Under the pieces are notes generated by a model. It was not told the origin of the DNA. It saw only the letters and a list, made by a program, of their open reading frames with translations, and ran no database searches. Below are positions 10,679 to 22,605 of a stretch of DNA of 64,000 nt, in pieces. Source of the DNA: Ailurus styani (lineage: Eukaryota; Chordata; Mammalia; Carnivora; Ailuridae); NCBI GenBank assembly GCA_002007465.1, contig LNAC01000755.1, forward strand, positions 44,623 through 108,622, in the 5' to 3' direction. Position 1 is the first letter of the stretch. Each line of letters begins with the position of its first letter. A program made the translations under genes and the position numbers.

Positions 10679-10854
10679 CCACGGGAAAGAGTACAACCAG
10701 GAAATAGCACAGTACATCTGCCTGCCACTCTTCATCAGCCGGAGCAAGGCCATTGGCCTCATGCCCAGGGGCGGGAAAGCCACGGTCACCAGCCACCTAG
10801 GGAAGGAGGGAAGCCAGATATGCTTGGGGACAACCTTAACATGCTCTTGTTTAA

Positions 10855-11082
10855 AATGTTAGCTTTTGGGGTGCTTGCATGGCTCAGTCTGTTAAGTGAC
10901 TTTAGGCTCAGGTCATGATCCCGGGGTCCTGATTTTGAGCCCCATGATGGGCTTCCTGCTCAGCGTGGAATCTACTTCTCCCTCTGCCCCCTCCCACGCA
11001 TGCTAGCTCTTGCTCTCTCTCTCTCAAATAAATAAAATCTTAATAAATAAACAAACAAATAAATAAATGCAATGTTAGCTTT
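10855..11082 (+). mobile_element. CAN-SINE with target-site duplication
   Basis: The body is 10867-11070: 'ggggtgcttgcatggctcag', 'aggctcaggtcatgatcccg', 'cagcgtggaatctacttctc' and an (AAAT)/(AAAC) tail. AATGTTAGCTTT occurs at 10855-10866 and 11071-11082. Confidence 0.95.
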
Positions 11083-13304
11083 CATTTTTCTCCTTATAAA
11101 CAGAAATGGAGCAAACGTCGTCTTTTCTCCATACTTCTGTTTGCTCCTGTCCTTTTATTTTCTAAGTATAAATTTATAGCCTAGACTTACTGTGTTAATA
11201 TGTTTGGTGTCAAGGCTGCTGCAACCCCACATGGTGTCTCTACATACAGATTAGCAGGCATGTGTTGGCTTGCCAGGTGAGTGACAGGTTGATGTGAATA
11301 AGGCAGCACCCTTTGCAACCCAGGCCGGGGGTGTGGCTTGGCAGGTGGATGGTGGCTCCACTGTCCCCTCAACCAGAGGGTAGGGCAGTGCACTGTCTTG
11401 TCAGCTGTGGGCAGGACTTAACAAAATCCCCGAAAGTGTAGGTTTCCTTCCAGAGCCAGATCAGGCTTTCAGAAACTTATCATGTGTCCTGACTCGTGGG
11501 GCCCACAGAAGAACAAAACCTTGGGTTTTTCATAGATCAGCAAAGGAAAGACATTCATTGTATAGAATTCATTCTAGTCTGTAAATTATATTGAGTTTCT
11601 GGATAGAGCATGACACAACAGAAAAAATGTGACTAAAATGCAACTTATCTCCCGGTGTTCGATTTCTCATTTGCGAAATGGGAACTGCCTTCCTTAGAAT
11701 TCAGTTCTTTTATTAATCCTGACAACAGAAAAGTTCTCCAGACTTCTAACAAAATCTCACTGGTAAGCTGTGGGTGATGGGGAAATGAGTTAGAATGGTC
11801 TGAATACAAAGAGAAGGAAATGTAATGACTTAAATTAGATAATAAAACTCTGGACAAGAGCCTGAACGACCTTGAGATAGACAGGGCTTGGAAAAACCAC
11901 CATTCTGGGGACCCAGGGAGACTCTGCTCCCAGACAGAAGCGAGGATATTCCCAGCCTCAGTCCAGAAACATTCCCAAGAGCTGCATCACTTTCTTATTT
12001 TATTCCGATTTGAGTTCTGAGAAGATAATTCTGTGGTTCCAATGTCATCCTGAGCTGAGCTAGTTGAGGGCAGTGTTTGGGGGATTTTTGTTTGTTTATT
12101 AGTCTGTCTTTTTAAATGTGTTGTCACATGACAGATGCCTTCTTGGGGTTCAGGTTTAAGTCCCCTCTGAAGCATCACTCCTGGGAGCAGATGGGTGGGC
12201 GGACCCTGTTGGCCATCGCCCACTGGGACTCCCTGAGGCTGGGGGGCTCATTTCCACCCATGTGGACCCTCCCCTGACCCCTCTCAGCACCTGCCTTAGT
12301 AGATGTGTATTGTTTTTATCTTTCACATTTCACTTATATGCTTCATTGTTTGTAAAAAAAAAAAAGTACTTAAATTAGTTATAAATCTAACATATAAATT
12401 AAGTTAAAATATTTGCTTGCCAAAGGATTTACTCTAGGATCCCTTCAAGTAATAAGCATCTCAATGTACATTTAACTCATGATTCTAATTTTTAAAATAA
12501 TTTTATTTAATAGGATCAGTTAAGTAAAACAGACAAACTCACACACACACACACACACAAAATGGTGTTGTGGTTGAGATGGCTTTTTTTTTCCTTGTCT
12601 TTTCTGGCCTTATGAGGAAAGGATAAAAGATCTTCCTTGTGTAGCCCAGAAAGGGCATGTCTGCATCTGGACCCATCACCCAAGACTTAAGGTTACCTTA
12701 CATTAAATGAATAGACTTTCTGGAGGCACATCACTCGTAATCTTCTGATCTGAGGGAGGACAGTAGCTGAGTGCACAAAGCAGTGTCCTTGCCTCAGCAG
12801 GGTGCAATTTCTCCCCTGGAGGCCTGTGGGGGCCCACCCGGGGCATGTGCCACCCCGGTCAGTCACTGTTGCCAGGAGGAGGAGTGGGGCTAACAGCATC
12901 AGCTGCTACCTGCCCTGTGGGCTAGAAATGGGGGAGCTCTGGTTCTCCCTGAATAGGCCCTGGTCCTGTGGGTGGAGAGAGGGAGCCTGCCCGGTCCCTG
13001 GGGAAGCTTCCAGTTCGTTATTCTTACGGACTGAGCATCACGATACCGCCGATGAACAGCTGCCTGTAGGAATTCAGGAGAGGGAATGCTATCCCTTTTC
13101 CCAGTGGGAGAGGGCCTCAGTCTGTCTCCCTATTTCTTCATATCCTGGTGTTCTGTTTCCTGAATGAACCCAGCTAGGTTCCTTCCAGTACAGACCAAGT
13201 TCTGAGGATCTTCTCAAAATGAGCTCCCATAGAATGCGCCATCCCCTCATGGACTGTGGGGGACAGCCAGTGGCAGAGGGTCTGGAAGCACTAGATCCTC
13301 AGTG
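11083..13304. other. unique sequence, no gene seen
   Basis: This is the longest stretch without recognised repeats in the first 15 kb. It includes a short (AC)n run at 12540-12559 and an A-run near 12353-12365. The 121-codon frame at 12802-13167 overlaps an antisense frame and shows no family motif. Confidence 0.5.
12540..12559. repeat. (CA)n microsatellite
   Basis: About ten CA units, immediately followed by 'aaaatggtgttg'. Confidence 0.9.
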
Positions 13305-13465
13305 TCCTTGGGTACAAATTAGCCAAGTGACCTTCAGCTAGTTCCTTGCTGGATAGATGGGTTCGTTCATCTGTAAGGATGATTGTACGTCACCCTGATG
13401 CCCTCAGGGGGTGGCTGTGATGATTAGATGGAGGACAGCTGTGAGAGGTCACCCACACATTTGGG
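13305..13465 (+). repeat. MIR relic
   Basis: The order 'aagtgaccttcagctagttc', 'gttcgttcatctgtaagg' and 'gtggctgtgatgattagatg' matches the MIR core and 3' half. Confidence 0.6.
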
Positions 13466-15082
13466 GGCTGAGGAGCTGAAGGGGGTCCTGGCTCCTGTAG
13501 CAAGGTGTTTGTGCTGGGAGCCATCTGACCCACAACTCTACTTAGGCATATTGCTTCCACTTGCTAGAATCTGATGCCTGTGAAGAACTGCTCCCCACTG
13601 CCACAGTGTCACAGATGTCCTGGCAGAGGGCATTTGGAGGGACATGCCCACATTGCATGGATTTGGGCAATGGCAAACATAGATATGTCCTATTGGGGGC
13701 CCTGGGCGGGGACAGCAGGAAGGCTCAGAGTTCTCGTGCATGCCTCCCATAAGAGACCAGGAACAAATGCTGAGAAAAGTCAGCTGCCTCCTTTGCAGCC
13801 CGTCAAGAGTTGGGGCAGGTGGCTTAGAGGATGTGGGGGTTCATTCCAGCCTTGGCAAGGCAGACTGGTCACCGTACTGTTGTATGACAAAGAGACACTT
13901 GGCCAGTATGCTCATGGATTCATACCTGTGCAGACATGAACCTCTCAGTAAGCTTGGTTAGAACTTCAGCATATCTTTAAAATACCAATTTCTTAAAAGT
14001 TGGGGTACTTCTTTATATCTTCTTATTAAGCTGGAGTTTGGATGTGTCAGATAATGGTTGCAGCAGGCTTGTCACCCACGGTTGTTGTTGGCTGTCTTTC
14101 CAGATCTTTGTCTTTTTCAAGTAATAAGCATCTGAATGCACTGGGCGGGGCTGCCCAGCGGGCTGATGCTGCCCTTGAGTTGTCAGCAGGAGTGACAAGT
14201 GTCACTTCTGGGTTGGAATACTTAATTGCTGGTGTGTAATCCTTTAGAGCTCTCCAGCTCTCTGCATGGCCATGGGTAGTGTTTGGAGTTGTCTGCCCCA
14301 TCATCCTGCAGCTCAGAGTCAGGGGTTCTGGGGCACTGCCCCAGCTGGCCTGCAGTGACTGTGTAGCAGGGGCAAGAAATGAGCCAGGGTGGCTATGTGC
14401 CACCAAGGTATTAGCTGGGACTGATACTCTCACTGCTTTTTTTTTTTTTTAATTCTTTTTTCTTTACAAGCTGTTATCAGACTGATCCTGTGTCTTAAAA
14501 TCAAGGCAATATGATCATTCCTCTGGTTGCTTTCCAGATTTGCCAGTAAGGAATCTTTTCAGGTATTCTCAACAAAACAGGAATGCAGCCTCTTTACTGC
14601 AGAGGCAAGAATTGGATGTGCATATTCCAGGAGGTCTATACTCACAGAAGCATTTTGGAAGCTAGAAAGCTCTGTGAGATGGTGAAACTGGAGATTTCCC
14701 CATTTTTGTTTCATGATGCTAAAATATGTTCCATTGAAAAATAAGTAAGATTCCTTGATCTAATAAGTTGGGGAAATGTTAGATGCTCTCATCTGTTTTT
14801 AAAGATATACACTGCCCATTAACATACCAAAGTCTCTGAAGAAGGCTGCAGTAAAGAAATTGTTTACTCAAGTGGGGTCCAAATTTCCTCAAACTTTTCT
14901 TACTCCCAACCCCACCCACATCCTGCATTTATAGGAAACTTCGTATGTGATATGCAGAATTTACTGATTCTTGGCACAAAAGAACCGTGTTTCTTCAAAA
15001 GCTACATGATGCATCATGTGGGAAATCATTGTGATATGGTTCACATTATTAAGAGTTACTTCCTTTTCTATTGTTTTTTAAG
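13466..15082. other. unique sequence, no gene seen
   Basis: Frames of up to 128 codons (14047-14433, minus) overlap frames on the opposite strand and carry no domain. An 18-base word at 14116-14133 also occurs at 12444-12461. Confidence 0.5.
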
Positions 15083-15140
15083 CAACAATTTATTGAGCTC
15101 CAGCTGTATACAAGGCTAACTATGCTGGGTGGTGAGTAGA
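15083..15140 (-). repeat. MIR or L2 end fragment
   Basis: 'caatttattgagctccagct' followed by 'gtatacaaggctaactatgc' resembles the antisense 3' end of a MIR/L2 class repeat. Confidence 0.45.
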
Positions 15141-15151
15141 TCAATCTATAT

Positions 15152-15322
15152 CTGGTCCATGGACCCAAGCATCCGCACGGGAGGGCACTTGGAGACCTGC
15201 ACATCCCTGGCCTGCACCAACACCTGCACAATGGGATCCTCTGGGCACGGGACCTGGGAATCTGCATGGAGAACACACCACACGTGATCCCCATGATCCC
15301 CAGTATTTGAGAAGTGTTGCAC
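15152..15322 (-). mobile_element. MER5-type hAT DNA transposon relic
   Basis: It starts 'ctggtccatggacccaagca' and ends 'gtatttgagaagtgttgcac', matching the two ends of the non-autonomous MER5A/B hAT-Charlie family. The middle is diverged. Confidence 0.55.
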
Positions 15323-16042
15323 CAAATGCATTTTCCCCACTTTCTTTTGGTTCCGGGTCAGGTTCTAAAAGCAGTCTGAAGGTTCCAGCCTTGAGGACTG
15401 GGGTATAGGGTCTCAGGGTTGCCCTAGGGATGTATCAAGGCCTCATACCCGTGTGTGTATCGAGGAGCTTTGTGGCCTATGGAAGTGACCGCTAAACTCT
15501 TGTATTTTAGAAAAGGCTACTATTTGCAGGTTAAGGCTCAGAGTGCTGAGGACCAAGTGGGGAGGTCAATAAGATGGCTGCTATGGGGCTCGGGGCCCCA
15601 TGCCTTGTGGAGAGAGATGAGCCTCATCATCTGTGACAATGCTGTGGCTCAGACCGGCGAAGTCTGCCACTCAGTTGACAGATCCAGACTTCACACTTGT
15701 GGTTGATCGCCCACACGGTGCCACAGTAAAGGGTGATACGGTTGGAGACAGCCGGGCGTGGGAGCAGGGGAGGGGGCTTCAAGGCAGCTGGTCTGGCTGT
15801 TCTTCCCTTTGGATGCCTTTCATTTTAGCCATCAGCGTGGTACGGGAGTTCTTGATGCCTTTGATGAGGCAGTTCTTCTGGAATTTGTTCAGGCATGCAG
15901 GAGAGAATTTGCCTCCTTTAATCAGCCCATGAAATGGCTTAAGGGCTTGCATTTCCTTGGGGGCTGTTATTAATGTCACTAAACTCTCCCCCAAGGCTGT
16001 TTCTTCTCTCTCCCAGGAAGGGCAGCTGCAAAGGAGGGAGAG
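15323..16042. other. unique sequence, no gene seen
   Basis: Overlapping frames at 15455-15973 on the plus strand and 15779-16093 on the minus strand are mutually antisense, with no recognisable domain. Confidence 0.5.
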
Positions 16043-16527
16043 TACAGATCTTCCTCGACTTATGATCGGGCTACGTTGCAATAAACACATCATAAGTTGA
16101 AAATAGCCTCAGTTGAAATGCATTTACTACATGTAACCAATGGAACATCATAGCTTAGTCCAGGCTACCTGGAATGGGCTCCGAACACGGACATTAGCCC
16201 ACAGTTGGGCAGAATCATCCAACACAAAGCCTATAATAAAGTATTGAATATCTAACGTAATTTTTTGATCACCGTACTGAGAGTGAAGAACGGAATGGTT
16301 GTAGGGGATAGAATGGTTGTAAGGGTGTCGGTTGTTTACCCCGCTGATGGCGTGGCTGACCGGGAACTTTGGCTGCTACCACTGCCCAGCGTCATGAGGG
16401 AGAATGGTACTACATTATCACTAGCCCAGGAAAAGACCAGAACTCAAAATTCTAAGTGCAGTACTTACGCCATCCTAAAGTTGAAAAAATCATAAGTTGA
16501 ACCCATCATAAGTTGAAACTGTCTGTA
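16043..16527. mobile_element. complete non-autonomous Tigger-type (TcMar) DNA transposon
   Basis: The body (16045-16525, 481 bp) begins 'cagatcttcctcgacttatg' and ends 'catcataagttgaaactgtc' plus 'tg', giving inverted termini built on the 'catcataagttgaa' motif. TA dinucleotides, the mariner-superfamily target, sit at 16043-16044 and 16526-16527. The interior text ('cctacagttgggcaaaatca' class, 'ggttgtttacccc', 'gcgtggctgac') matches an internally deleted Tigger relative. It has no transposase frame and would have been mobilised in trans. Confidence 0.85.
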
Positions 16528-17261
16528 ATTTAAATTCTTCCCCTTTTATGTTCAGATTACCTCACAATGCCTGATGGCTGGGGTGGCCCTTTGAAATAGG
16601 TTGCCTTCGACCTGCTGATGCTGTAACCACCTGATTTCTGCAGATCAGAGTCCTGGGCATGGGGCCTCCAGGGAGAGTGCTGAAGGCATAGACAGATGGG
16701 TTTCCTCAGGGACAAGGTCAGTGGGAACATTCTGGTTTTTTGATGGGGCACTGAGTTTGGTAACTCGGGGAAGCTTAAGGCTGTACTGAATCTGGGGTCC
16801 CACCCTCAAGGCACCTTTGTTACCGGTCCCCAGGTGAGTGGATTGTGCAGCCCTGGGGTTATGAGCATGGATAAAGGACCAGCCAGAAGGACCCAGGCCA
16901 GTGCCTCCTCTGTCCCTGTGAAGATGGGGAGAACAAGTCGGTGGGACCCAGCTTCCTCATCCTTGCTCTGCTTCTCTCTCAGGTCTCTTCTGGGCTGTGT
17001 TGTCCAGATACTGGCGAGAGTGAAGCTGACCCGTTAGCACCCCACTTGTCCTGCTGCCAAGCCCCAGGGCCCCCTGCCCCAGCCCACTCCCCTTTCCTGG
17101 CCCTTCTACAGCCCACATGGTAGCTGCCGGACCCGCAGGGCTGGGCCCTCTTCTCTCTAGCGCCACGAGCTTTGGGGACATCTGTGAGCTGATTGCTCCC
17201 CTGTGCCCACCTTCCTTGATATGTCAACACTGTGTTCTTGTTTCCTGTCTCTCTCAAAGGA
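16528..17261. other. unique sequence, no gene seen
   Basis: GC is higher than in neighbouring stretches, with short overlapping frames on both strands at 16834-17299. No exon-like frame with splice signals is recognised. Confidence 0.45.
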
Positions 17262-17505
17262 ACAGAAAACACACTCCCGCACATGCACATAAACCACAAC
17301 GTACACTCCTACGTGTTCACACACACACTCACACATCTGCACACATCACACAGGGAAGGCACACAGGGCTGTATACGCACTCACACAGTGTGCATGTATG
17401 AGCCTGCCCACACATGCACACATGTGTCACAGAGCTGCATATGTGTGCAGGCACATGGATGCACACACCAACACATACACATGGGCACGTGGACACATAT
17501 CCTGT
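17262..17505. repeat. degenerate CA-rich simple repeat
   Basis: Irregular runs of 'cacacacactcacac', 'acatgcacac' and 'acacatacacatg' occur without a fixed period. This explains the His/Thr-rich frame at 17232-17714. Confidence 0.85.
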
Positions 17506-17599
17506 TCACCAAGGTCCCACTCTCCCGTTGCAGTTCCTCGTCTCCCTTGGGGCCCAGACCCCAGATAGTTGTCAGTCTCTCCTTTTCCTCTGCCCTCCT

Positions 17600-17975
17600 C
17601 CCAGTCCTTCACCAGAGCTCATCTGCTTCAGCCTCCAAGCTTATCCTGAGCCAGCCTAACCTCCTGACTGCTCTCTCTGCATCTGCTCCACACAGCTACC
17701 AGAGTGATTTTTAACACCGTGAGCCGATCTTTTTACCCTTCTGCTTATAACCACCCCCAGCCAAGGCTTCTCACGCCAGAAGTGTGAGACTCTCCTGGGA
17801 TCTACATCCTGCCCACAAGCCCACACTCGGTCCTGCCTCAGGTATGTGTGGCTCCCTGGTCAGGAACCCTCCTTCTCACACCTCCCAGAGTGGCTGTGGA
17901 CCATCCACAGGGTCTGGGCCCATGTGGACATCACAGGAGGCCCTTATTGACTCTCTGTCATAATGGCCCCAGGAC
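17600..17975 (+). mobile_element. L2 (LINE-2) 3' region relic
   Basis: Blocks match L2 text: 'cctaacctcctgactgctct', 'agctaccagagtgatttttaa', 'cccagccaaggcttctcac' and 'gtcctgcctcaggtatg'. Heavily diverged. Confidence 0.55.
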
Positions 17976-17982
17976 CCTTCTG

Positions 17983-18235
17983 GTACCTTCTTTCCTTTTT
18001 TTTTTTTTTAAGATTTTATTTATTTATTTATCTATTTATTTATTTACTTATTTGACACAGAGAGAGACATCGAGAGAGGGAACACGAGCAGGGGGAGTGG
18101 GAGAGGGAGAAGCAGGCTTCCTGTTGAGTAAGGAGCCTGAAGCAGGGCTCGATCCCAGGACCCCAGGATCATGACCTGAGCTGAAGGCAGACGCTTAACT
18201 ACTGAGCCACCCAGGCACCCAGTACCTTCTTTCCT
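17983..18235 (-). mobile_element. CAN-SINE, antisense, perfect target-site duplication
   Basis: The body is 17997-18221. It starts with a T-run, then an (ATTT)n segment, 'gagagagggaacacgagcag', 'gggctcgatcccaggacccc' and 'actgagccacccaggcaccc'. GTACCTTCTTTCCT flanks it at 17983-17996 and 18222-18235. Confidence 0.96.
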
Positions 18236-18959
18236 ATGAGCACGCCCTGCACGTGTCTTGTTGAGAGGGTCACCTGCCTGTTCACATATGTCTCTGGCCC
18301 CGGGAGGGGAAGCTCTTCATCCAGGACCTCTTTGTGCAGCCCTGAGAGTGACTTGCTTCTCCCTCCTGCGAAGACCACCTCATGACTCTGAGCCGTTTCC
18401 TCATCTGGAGGAAAGAGCTTGACCTCCAGCGTGTGCATTTGTCCCCTTTAGTGAAATGTATTGTCGTAATCATGTAGCGGTAGTCTGCCAGGACTTGGCA
18501 AAGAGGCGCAGTAAAGGAGAACATTCACCCAAATTCCTGCTTGTGTGCTGACTGCCCTGCTGTGCTCTCCACCCATGTGGGAGATTGTAGGAGGTGCAAG
18601 TTGTCAATAAGTATTGATTCTTTGGGACTGCATCTGGAGAGGGTGTGAGACCTGGTGCAAACCCACTAGCCCTTCTTGTTACTCCCAGACTGCAGGGTGG
18701 TTGGGCACAGGCGGATATAGGACTGTGCACGCTCCAAGCTTCCTGGGACATATTACAGGGTGTTCAGGGGAACCTGTGCTGCCAGAGGCTGGGCAAGGGT
18801 CTGCATTTGCCTTTCCAGATTCAGACCCACCTTCCCCTGCTCCACTGCCCCCATGGGCTTCCTCAGTGGGCTCTGCAGTCTCTGGCTTTCCAGTGGGTTG
18901 GACAGGAGTGAAGTCCAGCAGGAGCATGGTGGGGTATTCACTCCCCGCCTCCCCTCTTT
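18236..18959. other. unique sequence, no gene seen
   Basis: Many short frames overlap on both strands between 18470 and 18964. None shows a family signature. Confidence 0.5.
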
Positions 18960-19340
18960 CCTGAGGTCACCACTCTTCTCCAGCCTGTATTAGCCCATAT
19001 GGTCCACTCCTGCCTCTTCCTATCCTTGGGGTCTTATACTCTCCCATGTGGGTCTCAGTGGTCCTTTGCCCCCACCTTTGTGAAGAGACCTTTATTAAGC
19101 CCTCCTTGAATTGTCCTTACTCCCACACTCTGCTATGTCTTTCCTGTCTGGACTCTCCCACCTTGGCCTGAACTTTCCTCGAGCATCACAGCACACAGCC
19201 CAAAGTGCAGCCCTTGATTGAGTCCTTCCCACCTGCTTTTCTGAATAGACCGTGTCCCTGTTTGCCTCAAACCTACATGTGGGTTTCTCGAGTGCTTAGC
19301 ATGAGAATGCCTGAGGACAGCTCATGGGAGAAGCGCAGCA
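18960..19340 (+). repeat. possible L2 relic
   Basis: A pyrimidine-rich stretch with 'agacctttattaagccctcc' and ending near 'gtgcttagcatgagaatgcc' loosely follows L2 3' end order. Weak assignment. Confidence 0.3.
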
Positions 19341-20379
19341 TAGATGGCAGGCTGGTCCAGGAATGCGTGCATAAAGTAAAAGGGGACTGTTTTATTATCC
19401 TGAGCTGGGATACACACAATCATAAAAGAAATTCCCACAGAAGTCCTCTAGTCATGAACTTCTCTAGCTCTACCTTTGCTGAGAATGGGAGAGGGGGATC
19501 CATTCTGGTTCCTCTTCAGAACACTTTCTCCAGCAAGTGAGGTCCGTGTGCATTTTCCCCTTGAACAGGTGGAAGGGGAGCAGGTGGGGTCCCATGGTAA
19601 ATTTCCTTGGTCTGTGTTGATGGGCGGGAAGGAAGGGGATGATGAGCCCAATCAGTGGTGGCCAGTGGGCTTCGCAGGTGCCTTCTAGGCCCCCTGAAAC
19701 GCAGCATGCTGTGGCCTGGGACACAGATGACAAGCCCAAGCTAGATCTTCTCTAGACCTTGGAGGAGAGGCAGGGGTTCTGCACAGCCATCAGTGGTCAG
19801 TCCCTAGCCTTGTCCACATGATTCCTCTCTTGCTGAAAGCCCTGGAGCTGGACCCTTCCACCCCACTTCCCTAAGAACCCCTGCCAGCATTGTTCACAAC
19901 CCCCACTCATAAGACCTAGCCTCCTGTGGATCACCTCTGTCCTGGCCCTCAGGCTGTCATCAGGGACCTTTTGCTCCCATGGTGGCTGTCACCCCCCTCT
20001 GGGGATATTAGTCACCAGCCATGTCTCCCTCCAGCTCGTGGAAGACAGAACCACTCTTCTTACCCCATAGTCCCCATGCTGAGACTCAGTGGGCCAGCCC
20101 CCCATTTCTGATGAGGATTGATTGTCTCTATTCCTTGGGAGACTTGTCCTTGTCAGCATCCTGCCTCCCAGGTGGGACATGCTCCTCATTTGGGCTCTGG
20201 CTCCATCCTTCTCACCATTGAAGTCCCAGCTACCTGTGTGAGGTGGCCCTCATGTCCCTGTCCTGTGTGCTGCACGGGACCTCCCACAGTCATTTGCTCT
20301 CTGCCAGTCTGCACCCAAAGCATGTGTTTTTGCTGCTGTCATTGGAGTTTCTTTCCTTTTGTTTGTTTTTTTGGCCTAT
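19341..20379. other. unique sequence, no gene seen
   Basis: Short mutually antisense frames occur at 19448-19739 and 20118-20479. Nothing else is supported. Confidence 0.5.
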
Positions 20380-20505
20380 CTTCCTCCCACCAGAAAGCTG
20401 GCCCCAGGCAGGTGCCATGTACCCAAATACCCATACCCAGTATATGATTAGATCTCAGCTGCTTTTGTGGGTGGAATGAATGACTGAGTGAATGAATGAA
20501 TACAC
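20380..20505 (+). repeat. L2 3' terminus relic
   Basis: 'caggcaggtgccatgtaccc' followed by 'gaatgaatgactgagtgaat' and 'gaatgaat' resembles the end of L2 and its GAAT tail. Confidence 0.45.
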
Positions 20506-20809
20506 AGTCGCATCTCTGTGTGCAGCCCTGAAAGGCTGGTAGGGAAGAAGCTCATTGCTTTCGTCCAGGGGACATCATGTTCTGGCTGGGTCACACTGCC
20601 TGCAGGTGGGGCCTTGGCCCATCGCAGCACCATGCAGGTGGCTGGCTCTTGCTGTGTCCCAGTGTCCTCACTGTGCCATGAGGACAGTGAAGCCATTGTT
20701 GTGAGGCTAGATGGCCACCATGTGCAGCCCTTTAGATCAGAGCCTAGAGCCTAATGCTGGTGAAGAGAATCTTGTTAATAACACTGCTTCTGCCTGTCTC
20801 CTCCTGCCA
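20506..20809. other. unique sequence, no gene seen
   Basis: No recognisable repeat or domain; it leads directly into the CA-rich array. Confidence 0.45.
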
Positions 20810-21965
20810 CACACAGACCGGATGCATGCCCCACAAATCACATGTCATAGACCCCACACACCATGCACACACCACATACACACCACACACATACACAGAG
20901 GTACCACACATGTACACACCACATACACACCATGCATGCATATATGTATCACACAACCCCGCATGCATACCACACACATACACATATGTACCACACATAT
21001 GTGCCACACACATGCACACACCACCCACATATACAATATACCACACACAACTCCCCTACACACTATAACACTCCACACCACATACCATACACACCACACA
21101 TCCCACATACTACAGACACACACAGAATATACACACACCATATATCACACACCATACACATACCTACATACACACCCCATGCACACACCCACATACTTCA
21201 TACCATATACCACACACACTATATACCCCACATGCCACAGACACATTATCCTACCATTTATCACATCACACACACATACCCCACATACACACAAAACCCC
21301 CAGACACATTGCATACCACACATAATATACACACACGCACCATACTGACACACACATACACCCCGCACATCATAGACCCACACATACACCATACACCACA
21401 CACACTCCGTGCTATATACCACACATACTACACACATAAGACCCCATATACCACAGACACCCTCCCATACACACCACACCCACATACCACAAACATACCA
21501 TATCCCCAAACAACATACTACATACACGCCATACCACACATACATATGCACACCATATACCACACCACACACACACCACACATACACTTAGTACATACAC
21601 CACACACTACACACACACCACACACTCATACACACCACACATTCGTACACACACCACACACACACTATGCCACATACATACCACACATCCCCATACCACA
21701 TATCTCACACAATACACACCATATATCACACATCACACATGCACTGCATACACACATCCCCACACACACAACACACATACACACCAAACCACACAGACAC
21801 ACATATAGACCTACCCCACACAACACACATCATGGATACACTCACCACACACACACACACACCCCACACACCCCACATGACGCATATACACATACCACAC
21901 ACATACCCCACATGCAAACCATATACATACACCCTGCAGTCATAAATACACTACACAAACACAAC
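20810..21965. repeat. 1.15-kb degenerate CA/CATA-rich array
   Basis: Almost every position is built from short irregular permutations of 'cacac', 'cacatac', 'caccacac' and 'ataccacac'. The strand is C+A rich with little G. It looks like a compound minisatellite derived from CACA/CATA units, not one fixed monomer. The strand carries very little G, so TAG and TGA stops are rare. This explains long His/Thr/Pro-rich frames (for example 20711-21325 and 21309-22151), which I do not treat as genes. Confidence 0.9.
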
Positions 21966-22605
21966 ATGCACCATCCTATTCCACATGTACACAACAAATC
22001 AATCAAAAGATCCCATAATTCATTTCCCCAAACATCTCTTACTCTGTCTGCCTCTTTCCAATTCTTCTGTCCTGTTTGCAGCCATCACTGTCTCTCCCTG
22101 ATTGAAAATATTATTATCTTTTCCTCCAAATGTAATTTAAATTGCTCTTGATGGTAGGGACTGAGACAGGATGTTGAATCCATGAGGTGCCCCCACCCCT
22201 GCAGTGCCTGATCTGTGTGTAATGTGTTTTCGACTTGCTCTGTCCTCCCTTCTCAATAGGAAGCCCTCAGACCCTGCTCTGGAGACAAGAGCAAGGCACA
22301 CTCTGTCCAAGGGCACACAGTATGGGACTGCAGCAGCACAGTTCAGCCTGATGGATTTGGGGCTTTCTCATTAGAGGGCCCTTGGCCTCACCTTGTTGGA
22401 TATCCTTTAGGATCCAGAGCTTCCTGGGCATGAATGTCTGAGCTGGCAAACACTGCAGAGGTAAGAGAGACTGGCATTTGTGAGCAGTTGCAGAAGGGAC
22501 CAAGTTAGTCTTTAGAGCACCCAGTCTCCAAGGGTTGGTTCAGAACCATCACAAAAATGATTCACTTACAGTGAACGTACAGGTCACTGCCCCCACCTCT
22601 TGAGG
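21966..22605. other. unique sequence, no gene seen
   Basis: After the array ends the composition returns to normal. The 78-codon minus frame at 22267-22503 has no motif. Confidence 0.5.

Larger units (their letters stand above)
10055..10830 (+). repeat. ancient interspersed repeat, split by an L1 and a SINE
   Basis: The pieces flanking the insertions join into one old element: 'aaaatctcagtggcttacaa', then 'ggctgcagactgatggagga', 'gcccttcacaaaacattgca', 'gaaagagtacaaccaggaaa' and 'agccggagcaaggccattgg'. This order is typical of an ancient mammalian LTR-like or MER repeat whose exact family I cannot name. It is not coding, despite open frames around 10680. Confidence 0.5.

Noticed and set aside
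10663..10830. A possible exon or retrocopy after the SINE, with open frame and CpGs.
   Set aside because: It joins with the text before the L1 and SINE into one ancient interspersed repeat.
14047..14433. A 128-codon minus-strand frame.
   Set aside because: Composition is unremarkable, it overlaps a plus-strand frame, and no family is recognised.
17232..17714. A 160-codon plus-strand frame starting with an L/F/P segment.
   Set aside because: Most of it is the CA-rich repeat; the remainder is L2.
20711..22151. Open frames of 161, 204 and 280 codons rich in His, Thr and Pro, resembling a histidine-rich protein.
   Set aside because: They lie in the CA-rich array, occur in several overlapping phases, and are explained by the scarcity of G, which makes TAG and TGA stops rare. 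No start context, splice signal or domain.
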